Of a stretch of DNA of 19,616 nt, positions 1 to 11,500 are shown in pieces. Every line of letters starts with the position of its first letter. Position 1 is the stretch's first letter. This DNA comes from Clostridia bacterium (GTDB taxonomy: Bacteria; Bacillota; Clostridia; Christensenellales; UBA1242): the NCBI GenBank assembly GCA_017537515.1, contig JAFYKO010000192.1, positions 1-19,616 of the forward strand, read 5' to 3'. The notes beneath the pieces are model-generated. The model had not been told where the DNA came from, ran no database searches, and saw only the letters and a program-made list of their open reading frames with translations. The position numbers and the translations under genes were made by a program.

Positions 1-2560
1 ATCTCCAAGCATCGTTGTTTGCAACGTCAAAGACTTGTTGTTGTCGCCAAATTCAACAAATTCAAGGTTTTTGTATTCATACCAACCAACAAATGTATAA
101 ACTTTTTGATTTACGTTAATTCTTCCGACATTAACTCCTTCGATTTCTTCAGTACCGGTGTATGTTAAAGTAGTAAGATATTCGGCAGAGGAAATGTTAA
201 CATTTGCTGTATTGTTTGTGCTTTCGGTGATTTGAATTTCATTGTTTGAAAGTACTCCGACTTGTGCATAAGCATTGAATATTCGTTTTGTAGGATTGAT
301 TTCTACACTGAATGCGTTCTCATAATTTGAAATTTGTGTTTCAATTATGGTTTTATTATCTGCAGTTGTAGAAGTAGATAATTCTCCAATTGTACACAAA
401 CTTGGGTCGTATGTCCAATTTGAGTTTTTGAGTTCATAACCCCAATTTATAATAATACGCACGTTGATTACGTCAGTCATTTTGGTTGTTATTGCACCAT
501 CAAGGGTTTCAAACGAACCTTGATTTAACGCATATTCAATGCTAACTGCCGAATACTCGCCAACGTTTAAGATTTCAACATCAAAAGGTGTATAATCAAA
601 TGCAATTTTAATTGTGAAATCCGAAACAATGTCGCAAATTGTTAAATAATCATCTTCGATAGCTGATGCAAAGTTTACAAGAGTTGCATTTTCAACGCCA
701 AAATCAACCACTTCTCTGCTTGGTTTAGTGTTAAGTTGAATTGTAGTTAAATTGCCCGCATAAGTTTTGAATAAGCCATTTTCTTCAAAAATGCCATTTG
801 CATTAGCAAAATCAATATCAGCATAATCTGCGTTTGCAAGTTCAGTGTGAATAGTTACTTCATTTGGTTCATAAACTATGTTAATTTGCGGAGCAGTTTC
901 ACCCCAAGTGAAATTCGTAATCGCCAAAATATTATCGTTTACATTGAATAATACATCGTTAATTTCGTTATCTCCACTTACAAGCTGTTGTCCGTCAACT
1001 TCCCAGCCAACCACTTTATAAGCAAAGTTTACAACTGTGTATTTCACATAAACAACTGAATTTGTTGCAACGTTTGTAAAGCTTGTTGAGTTGTTTGTAA
1101 ATTCAAGAGTTGTCATTTGGGCAATATTATTTACTGCGTAAGTAACATTAATATTACTGTCAAATACTTCATATCCGACACCTTCAACAGCACTTCCATA
1201 GACAGTTCTATCAAGTGTTTTTGAAATATTGAAGACGTTGTTTGTGTTTTCTTCCCAGGTTCCAGCAAGAACAAGGGTCGTTGAGTCATTGCTTAAAATT
1301 GTTGTCTCGGTTACTTCGCATACAAATACACCATTGTCATACAAGTCGTAACCAGCAAACACATATCCCGCACGCACTGGAGTTGGCAAAGCTCCAAAAG
1401 CATTTCCGTATTCCACTTCAATATAGTATCTGTCATCTTCTACCCTAACAGCAGACTCATCCTCGAGGGTTCCTCCATAGAAATTGAAATAAATCTTGAT
1501 TGTTTTGCTGTTCCAAACAGCTTCAAAGTCGATATTGGTTGTAGGAGAAACAGCTTGGCTGAGGTCAGTGAAATACTCTTTAATTCCTGATTTAAAATAA
1601 GCATAACCATTGAAAATTTGTCCAGTCAATGAAAGCTCTGGAAGAGTTGTGCTCTGTCCGTATTTGAGGGTTTTGATTGCTGTATTTCCATTAAACTGCC
1701 AGCCAGTTCCCACCACCACAACATCATCTGCTACAAAATTGTGAGGTGGATTTTTGTTGATGGTGATATTATAAACTTCACGTGCAAGTTTAATTTCGAA
1801 TACAATATTTCCAGAAGCTTCAAATATTTTGTCAAGAACGATGTTATTTGTGTTTTGGTATATGCTTACACCATTTCTAAGTACATCATCAACAACGAAA
1901 TGTTCATTTGGAGAAACTTTGATTGAAGCGTTGCTGTAATATTGCCAAGATGTAGAGACTGTCGTTTCTGCCAACACTTGTTCGTTTAATACAACTTCGC
2001 CACCTTCAAAAGAAAGTTGAAAATTGTCATCTGAAACATTTTCAGTATAAGTTTTGATTGTGACATTATAACTCTGGATTGTCCATTTTGCATATAATGT
2101 GATTGTATATTCTGTAGTTTTTAAATTTCCAATCGCAAATATCCCAGATTCACCATAAACTTGAGTGTTTTTATCAAATGCTTGTGAGTTAGACGCATCC
2201 AAGAACCAACCATCAAATTTGTAGCCTACCTTTGAAGGAATTGGCAAGTCTTGTGCTCCATTAATTGCGTCTGAAAGTTTTGTGCCGTAAATTACTTTAA
2301 AGGATTTTACATCTGTATTTGAAATTTGGCCATTATCCACAAAGTTTGAAGGATTGCCATAGTTGAGATTTAACGTAATAGGCCTATCCTTAATTTCAAG
2401 GTAAGTTTCATTTCCTACAGTTAAAATGATGTTCGGATTTTGAACTGCCTCACCGTTGATATCACAAAGGGTTGAGGTAAGTGCATTGCCATTTGAATCT
2501 GGATATTTTCCAACTGCACTTCCAGTTGTTTCTATCTTAAAGTAAATTGTTTCGCTGAGG
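1..2560 (-). repeat. C-terminal-side beta repeats of the giant protein (continue beyond window)
   Basis: After the MBG/YDG array the beta repeats resume. One clear unit reads VGYKFDGWFLDAS, closing with TLYAKWT at about 2085-2100. Another reads TIKIYFNFYGGT, then AGYVFAGYDLYDN. Toward position 1 the modules become divergent, with strands such as VYVKYTVVNFAYKVVGW and VYTFVGWYEYKN. The frame is still open at base 1, so the protein end, and any anchor or processing domain, lies outside. Confidence 0.7.
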
Positions 2561-5500
2561 CTTGATGTTGCAAAATAGATTGTGTCTTGTTGTATAACCG
2601 CAAACAATTCTCCGTCATATTCTTTATTGTTTGTCAAGATTGCTGAATATTCGTAAGGAGTAATATTTCCAGCATAATTTCCAGTGATTGCGTAATTCTC
2701 GTTTGTTGTCGAGAATGTTATTGCAATATCGCTTCCAGAATTAATGTCTGCATAAACACCGCTGAAATCAACTATATCTCCATCCACAACATTGTTGAGT
2801 GCAAGTTGGTTTGTGAGCATTATTGCACTTTTATCAAAAATTTTATCAAGGCCACCTTCTGCATAAGCAACAGTGATTTCACGAGGATAAATCTTGCCTT
2901 TATAATCTTGTCCGCCGATTTTTGCAATCTTGTAATTTTGGCTGCAAATTTCAAATTCAATAACTACATCCAAAATTTCATTGCCATTTTTAAAAACGGA
3001 TTTTTGCACATAGTTACCTGCAAAATCAATCTCTTCATTTGTGCCATTAAGTGTGAGTTTGCTTGTGTCAACAATTGTTGTTCCGTCATAAGTTTTGCCA
3101 AAATCACCGCTGATGGTTACTTCAATTGGAGTAATTTCGTAAACAAAGCCTGCACCGATATAAGACACAAGTTCGTGGGTTGTGCTTTCAAATGAGTTTA
3201 ATACAAGGTTGTAAGACCCGCAATCTTTTGCAAAGTTTACTCCACTAAATCCGAACTCTATATTTGTAAGGTTGTATTTTTCAACATCCTCTAGAACGCC
3301 ATTTTCATTGAATTTTACAACGCTGAACACATCACTTGGAAGTGTTGCAAAATTGAGTTTTGTTTTTTCTTGCCCATCATATTCTTGAGTAAGGTTTTTG
3401 ACTTGTCTAATCAAAATCAAGTTTCTTTCACCTTTAAGTTTTTTAATTTCAAAGGCTTTGAAAGTGTCGTTAAATTCACTCAAAACGAAGTTGTTTTGTA
3501 TTTCTGTACTATTCAATAACAAGTTAGGATTTTTGATTGCATAGGTTCCTACATCCTCCCCTTCTTCACGTTCGTATTGAACCACAACTTCAATATCAAA
3601 ATAATATAAAGTTTGTGTCAATGTTGGGTCTTGTTGTCCATAATCCTTGCTGAAAAGGATTTCTGTTGGTGTTTTAAGTTGGATAGTATAAGGAATAATT
3701 GTCAAAGTCGCCGAGAAAAGCGTTTGGTCAAGAACAACTCCAGCCACCGTCGGTGCAATCTCGTGAGTAACCTTATAAACACCCACATTAATTGCTTCAT
3801 TTGTGCTTACAAAATCTCCATCAACTTGTTTTTCATATGTTGTTGCAATAATTTCAACTTGGTGGTTGTGAACAACATTCTTCGCGAAAACTTCAAGATA
3901 ATCTCTAGCATTATAAGTGTAAGTTGCATCTTCAAAAGTCATAGCGTCAGTGCCTAGGATTAATTCCTTAATGTTGAAAGTGAAACTATCATTTCCAAGA
4001 AGAGTAAAGTTTTGTGCATCAAAACCAGTTATAGTTTTTAATGAGATTGTGTAGTTTCCGACTTGGGTTACTGTGGTTGTTTCTCTACCCTCAAAAGTAA
4101 CCACTTTATCAACCTTTGGAACTATATTTGCATTGGTGTCAGTTCTGTCTACTGCAATAACCTTTAAGCCATTATACATATTTCTATCTTCTATATAAAG
4201 ATATGTAGGCAAAATAGGTTCTCTGTCATATTCAAAGTTCACAGAAAAGTTTCTTTTTGCAATAGTTAAAGTTGCACTTAGTGTTTTGTTGTTGTGGTTA
4301 TGGTCGCCTGTGATTTCTGCAACAATTATATAAGAACCTGCATTCATAAAACCAGTGCTTACTTCAACGCCAAGATGTTTATAAACCACTTGACTTGCAC
4401 CTGCTGGCAATTGTCCATTGCTTAAAGTTGTCGAGCCTTCTTTGATGTAAATCATATGAGTTTGTGTATCATAAACAAGATTTTCATTATCAAAGAACAA
4501 ATTGTTTGCAAGGTCTGCTTTCATAATTTCAACAGAGCTTGTTCCACTCATTGTAACTGTAAAGTTATTGCTAAGAATTATTAAGCCATTAGAATCTTTT
4601 ACAACAAAATTGTAATACAAACCACTGTTGCCAGTATAGAATCCCGCATTTTCACTATCTGTTGTAAGAGTATATTCAATATTATGCCTTATTCCAGTAA
4701 GTGGATATACAATCGAATTGCCGGTGTATTGAACATTAAAAATTTGTCCGTCATAAACTTTTGAATCTCTCTTATCAATTATATAAGCAAAAGGTGTAAT
4801 TTTTCCATAAACCTCTCCCACAAAGCTATAATTGGACACAATAGCTCCATTAACACCAACAAAAGTCAAGTCAACAATTTGAATATCCCCAATTTCTGTG
4901 CCATTGATAACAACATTTGGAGAAGCGTATTTGCCTTTGAGTTGCATTGATTCGTTGTTAACGCCAGTGTTGAATATATAATAATCCAATCTTGTTTGAG
5001 GGTTGTAAAGCCTTGTATCGGCATCATAAACTTTTGTGATTCCGAAATTAATGCTTGAAATGTCAACTTGTGCTTTCAAAATCTTAATATTTGCCACAAG
5101 TCCAATATCAGAACTCACCACTTCCAAGCTTTGTCCTTGGAATGTTGCAGTAACAATAAATGTATAAAGTCCGCTTTCAGATGCATTGACGATTGAGAGA
5201 GGGTTTGCGGTTTTATTGATTGAAATACCATCTTTAAGCCAAGATATTTCAAGATTTACTTGAGGGTGAATGTGTGCAACTGACAATTCAACACTTTTGG
5301 CGTTGTATGCCCTATTGACGCTTTGAACAATGTTTCCATTGTCCTTAATTGTAAGAGTTAAGTTTTGTGCTGAAAGCCCTTCAAGATTCCATTTAGCATA
5401 AAGATTTGTTTCCCCAACAATACTCCAAATTCCGTCAACTTTAAGTGCAAGGCTGTCGGTGAAATACCATCCATCAAAATCAAAACCATTTCTAAAGAAA

Positions 5501-8500
5501 GTGTTTTGGTTTGGCCCAATAAACGCTTGACCTTTTGTTTGGATTATTTTATCACTAGTATAACCCGCATTTCCTGCACTTATTTCACTAGAATTGAGGT
5601 TGTAATGAAGTGTTACAAGTGCTTCTTTAGAGAAATAAATTTGAATGTCGCAAGTTTCATCTACAACAAATTCACTGTTAAGCACAAAAGCAAGAATATT
5701 GTTTGAATAAATATAAGATGAAATCGCCAAACCGTTTACAAAAACTTCAACAAGCTCATAATTTGCCGGCACGCTAAGACCAAGATAAAGTTCTCCGCCA
5801 ACATTAATGTCGTCAATCATATTGGTTGCAACTCCTGATGCAAGAGTTTCTGTTACAACTTCCAAAGGTTTTGAGTATGCAAGATTAACACTTGAGCCTC
5901 CAAGAACAGTTTCACTATAAATATTTTGGAAGGTTGAGTCATCAATAGTTCTTTCATAGTTTGCAACATTGATTGTAAACAACGACGCTTTTTCTTTGAC
6001 TGTCAAATATTTTGCAAGGGAAATATCATAGTTGTGAACAATATTGGTTCCTTTTTGGCTTGCTGTATCTGTGCCTTTAAGTTTGAGGGTGATGTCAATA
6101 GCAATATCATCCACATCATTGAAAACAAGTTTGCCAGATTGCAATGTATGAACATTCAAAAGCCCCACAAGATTTGCATCACTAAGAGCAAGTTGAGTGC
6201 CTTTAAGGTATGTTATTGAATCATTAACATCCACTTTCATTGCTTTTTTGGTGATTTGAATTTCAGCTGAAATTTCAGCCCACTTATCCCCTGCAACTAC
6301 TTTGCAAGTATAGCTTCCAGAGTCCACTACATTTAAAACACTCAAAACACTTGTGTTTGACACAACTTCTCCGGTTGCATCATTCGTCCAAGTATAAATA
6401 TAGCCAATATCGTGTGCTTGGTTTTCAATAACAATCTTATAAACATCTTGAACTTCGCCATTATATTCAACAGTTTGTGCTTTTAGGGTGTCAACTTTCA
6501 AAATAGGTGTCGAGATATCCCAAATAGCATAAAGGGTTGTAGGTTCATTGACTGCAAATGTTTGATAAGAATACTGATTATTTGAAGGGTTAAATGAAAC
6601 ATATTTTAGGTTGTTCGCATTTGCAAAGCCAAGGAATGTATATCCAATTCTTTGAGGAACTGGGACGCCATTAATCGTTGCTGTTTTATCTATATTTGAA
6701 TAATATTGATAGAGATTGTCATAATACAAAACCCCGCCCAAAACTTGTCCGCCAGCGTTTGTAACATACGCATTTCCAAACGAACCACCATTTGCATCAT
6801 AAGTCAAAGCAACATAAGGGCGATCTGCATTTGCATTTACGGTTACAGCATAACTTGGCATTGTAAAGAAATATGTTCCAGAAGCGTTGCTTAAATGCAC
6901 TTGCGAGTTTGGACCAGTAACGCTTACACTTAGTCCAGTCAAATAAATAGGCATTTGACAAGTAAATGAAATTGTTTGTCCAAAATACGCAGTGCTTGGA
7001 ACATTGACACTTATCTCATCGTGAGACTTGTTGACTCCTATGTCATAAGTAATTCTCTTAAACATAGCATAATACGTCAAATTCTCTGCATTTGCAGGAA
7101 GAGAGTCGCAGGTGTAAACACCCGTATTTGGATTGAATATATCCTCTCCCAAAATATGCAAGTTTGCAAATCTAGAATCAGTATAAATTCCATAAAGTTC
7201 CCAACCTGGGAAAGCTTTAAGATTTACGCTTAAAATTGCAGTTTCTTGATATCTAAGAATATATTTATTTGCTGAAAGCCTTTTGGTGTCTGATGTTGCT
7301 AAGGTTGAATTATCCGAAGCCAATGTTTCAAAGTTTGCAATACTTATTGTAAAGGTTTTACGAGTAAACTTCAAATAAACATCCAAGGTTTCAGCTGGCA
7401 TAATTGCCGTATTTGTTGCCTTGTTTCCAAACGCTTGAGTGAAATTGTCGTCTAGATAGAACCAATCAAAAATAAAGTTTTCATTTGTGATTACAAGAGA
7501 AGAAATATTCATTCCGGCAACCATTTTGCCATTTTTAAGTCCGGTTAAATCACCACCCGCCAAATCTTCACTGAACGTTCCGTCTGGGTTTTCGGTCATA
7601 ATATGATAGTTCAACAAATAGTTAAATGCGCTAGTTGCAATAAACTCATAATTGCCTTGAATTGTTATTGTTTGTTGCTTGAGGCTTTCATTAAAGATTG
7701 AAGGTGTATCACTTGATGAAGCAATAATCCAAACATCAAAGTCGTCGGCATATCCTGAAGTTGGAGTTGCGTCAATTTGCACTTTTTCGTTGTAGAAATA
7801 GAAATCTTTCTCAGGTGTTTTTGAAACACTTGATATGCCGGTTGAATAGCTAAGTTCAAGGCTGTAAGTTTTCTTGAAAAGTGCAATATAGGTTATGCTT
7901 TGATAATCCATATCAACTGTGATTTGCGGAGTTGAAATGATTTCATTGTTAAGAAGATTGCTATAATCATTTGGAAGAGTTCTTACATCGCTTGAATTGA
8001 ATTTAAACCAACCATACAACGCATATCCTTCACTTGGAGTTGCAAGAAGTGTTATCTTATCTTTGTATTTAAAAATCTTGGCATCGTTATAAGCAGGGCT
8101 TCGAGATTGAATTTGGATTTGTCCGCCTTGATTTCCTAAAACAAACGAGGTTGTATCGCTATAATTTGCTTTAAGATAAAGCGTGTATTCTCGATAATCA
8201 AATGTTGGATAAAGACTGCTATCCCCTGCACACATAAAAAGGTTTGCTTGGTTGCTTGAATTTCCGTCAGTGCTTACTGCAAGGTTGTCGAAATTCTTAG
8301 GCGCTAAATCACCACTAGCAACACCCCAGTTTTTGAATTTGTAGCCTTGTGCAACAATTTCCGCAGAAAGGTTTGGAATAGGTTGCCCATAATAATACGT
8401 TCCTTGTAAGTAAACATTATCACTGGTTGATTTGATTACTGAATTAGTCAAGTTAATGCTAAAGATTTGCGGGTCGAAGTAAACATACAAGTTGTAGTTC

Positions 8501-11500
8501 TTCACAAAAACTGCATAATAACTCAAACCATCTTCATTTATTTTGTCAATTGTCATTGTTGCATTTGTACTTAATGCATCAACAATACTTCCGTATTCAA
8601 AAGTGCCAGTTATTTGATTAAACCAACCAACAAAAGTATAGTTTGAGTTGGATTTTGCTGTGATGGTTACAGCATTATTTGTGCCGTGAGCAAAATTTGT
8701 TCCGTAAGTTACTTGGAAATCAGTAAGGCTTGCAGAAGCGGTTTCATTGTTGATTTGAACCGTACCGCCTCTACTGTTTCCTACAACATATTCGCCATTG
8801 TCTGTATAAACAGCATAAACATTAAGACCAAAAGACTTAGGTGAAGCATAGGCAGTCAACGCAAAGTCATAATTTGGCATTGTTATATTTCTAATTTCAG
8901 CACTTGAAAGTTGCGAATTTATAAGACTTGGTGCATTTGCACTTGCGATTTCCCACTTATACCAGTTATATCTAACTGAATCTACATTACAAATAATCGA
9001 GCCTAGGCTTTGCCCGTAATAAAACTGAGCAGTGTTTGCAACGATTGTTGCACCTTGGACTTTTTCAGCAAGAGATTCTGCACCACTTACACTGAAGCTT
9101 GAAATACCTGCAGTATAGTTCAATGTTAAAGTGAAAAGCTTCATAAACTTAGCATAATAGTTTACGACAGAGTTTGGCATATTAAATGTATAAATCGGGT
9201 CTGTACTAATACAGCTTGTGTTTTTGGTATCATTTTTGAGGGCCTCGAGAGAATCGTACCAACCAATGAATTTATAGCCTTGCTTTGCAGTAGCAGTTAC
9301 GCTTGTCTCTGTAGTGTATCTCACAGCAACAGTCGATGTTGCATCTGGAGTTGTATCTCCACTTACCGCCACAACACCACCAACGCTATCCGGAGAACTT
9401 CCAAAAGTTTGACCATCTGAAGAGTATGCATAGGCATTTACATTGTTAGTGATAAACTTAAACACAGCATAAACTATTGTTTCAGTTGTAATATTTGTAA
9501 TAGTAGCACTACGAACCCCATTTAACTCTGAAGGGTTCAAATTCAAATTGTCGTCGGCGTCATTTGAAGTTGATGAGTCATTGAGTTTTGTTAGGCTTGA
9601 ATAAAATCCCAAGAAAGTACAAGCATATCCTGGTTTAGCATAAATAGTTTTGCTTCCGCCATGCGTTGTCGTACTAGATGTTGTTCCAGAAAGAGAGCTT
9701 GAAGAAAACCCAACTGAACCGCCACTGGCGTTTTCTGTGTAGTCTCCATACATATCACTTGCCGGAATTAGTTTTACATTGACGAACGTCTTTGCAGAAA
9801 GAGTAATATTCCCTTTAGGTTGGAATTTGAAAGTTAAAGCTGAAAGAGAGCCACTTGTGAGATTGTATTTGTCATTAGCCCCAAATACAAAACCACTCCA
9901 AGTATATCCACTTTTTGTTGATGCGACAACTTCAATGGTTGAAAGAGCATCAACGTCTTCCACTGTTTTATTTGCTGTTAAATTAACAAAAGAACCACTA
10001 TTGATTTTGTATTGAATTTTAGAAACACCAGCATCGAGATTAAACGTAAGGTCAACTTTATTTACTTCCCATTTAGCATAAAGCGTTACACTTGCATTGT
10101 TATTGCCCAAATCCGGCATTTTTGTGGCAGTAAACTGCGTTCCGCTACCATTGTCTGATGTTTCACTTCGATACCACCCTTTAAATGTATAACACTCTTT
10201 TGTTGGCGTTGGAAGGGTTATTGCTGAATCGTATGTTTTTTTAATATCGCTACATGCACTTCCGCCATTTGAATCAAATTTGAGGGTGTATGTTTCTATG
10301 GCGGAATTCGCCTTGATAGTTGAGTGGTTAGTTGGTTTGAATGTTGTGTTTGCCGTTGTAGAACTTCCAAACGTTCCCGAGCCTGAAGAAATTGTCCAGT
10401 TTTTGAAATAATAGCCTTCTTTTGGAGTTGCATATATATTTGTACTTGAGCCGACGCTTATTGAATATGAAGAAGCAGTTGCACTAGTAATATTAGAGTC
10501 TTTTGTTACTGAAAGGGAGTAATTGTTTTGCTTCCACACCGCATACCAGGTATAATTCCCTTTACACTGTTTTGTTACGCCGCTATTACTCCAAGAAGCC
10601 GAAGTTGCCGAACTATCCGCCGACCAACCTAAAAAGGTATAGCCACTTCTTGTAGGAGCTGAAGGCATTGAATACCAGCTATCATATTTTACAGATTTTG
10701 AAGTGCCTCCATAACCCCCATTTGCATTAAATGAAATTGTATAAGAATTTGCAACCCATTGTGCATATAGATTTAAGTTTGAGTATGTGCCATACACTTC
10801 TCCCACGGCATACGAATATCCTGAACCACTAGAAGATGTATTCCAACCATCAAAATAATAACCTGTCTTCGTAAGGGTGTTTCTTCCTTTAATATTTACT
10901 GTGTTGCCTTGTTTAAAAGTTTGACTTCCAGGTACCGAACCGCTTGTATTCCCATTACCATAATATTTTACTGTGTAAGAAGGCAACTTTCCAAAACTAA
11001 CAGAATATGATGTGCTACCATATGCAAAAGTATATATTGTTTGGCCAGCATATAACCTAGTACCTTCAAATGTCGCATAATCATAACCACTGTTTATGCT
11101 ATTAATTTTAACTTTTATATAAACATAATAACCATCGGTTGCAGGACAACTCCTTGAGCCTGAAACAGAATTCCACTTTGTTTTCCAACTTAAAGTCCGA
11201 ATATCATAATATTCTTCTTCAGCCCAACAAGAAGCACTTCCCCCTGAACCTACACTAAACCTGATTGTGAAATTTACCCCTACCTCTTCTTCATTTTCTA
11301 CTTTGCTGTTTGAGGCATCATCTATAGACTGAGCAATATCGCTTGCCTCATCAGCAAAAACAATCTCCGAATCCGAAGAATCAGCTTTCTCTGTCTCCAA
11401 AGCACTTGGAAATGTGTATTCCCCACCATACCTTGTTTCAGCACCAGCCTCCTCGCTTCCCTGAACTGCAACCAAAGAGCAAGCATTTTTTTGTGCGGTA

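Noticed and set aside
2806..3195. 129-codon plus-strand open frame, and other plus-strand frames of 60-115 codons within 1-11537
   Set aside because: They lie antisense to the giant gene, have Cys/Asn/Ile-rich shadow composition and lack RBSs. The minus frame carries recognisable domains throughout.
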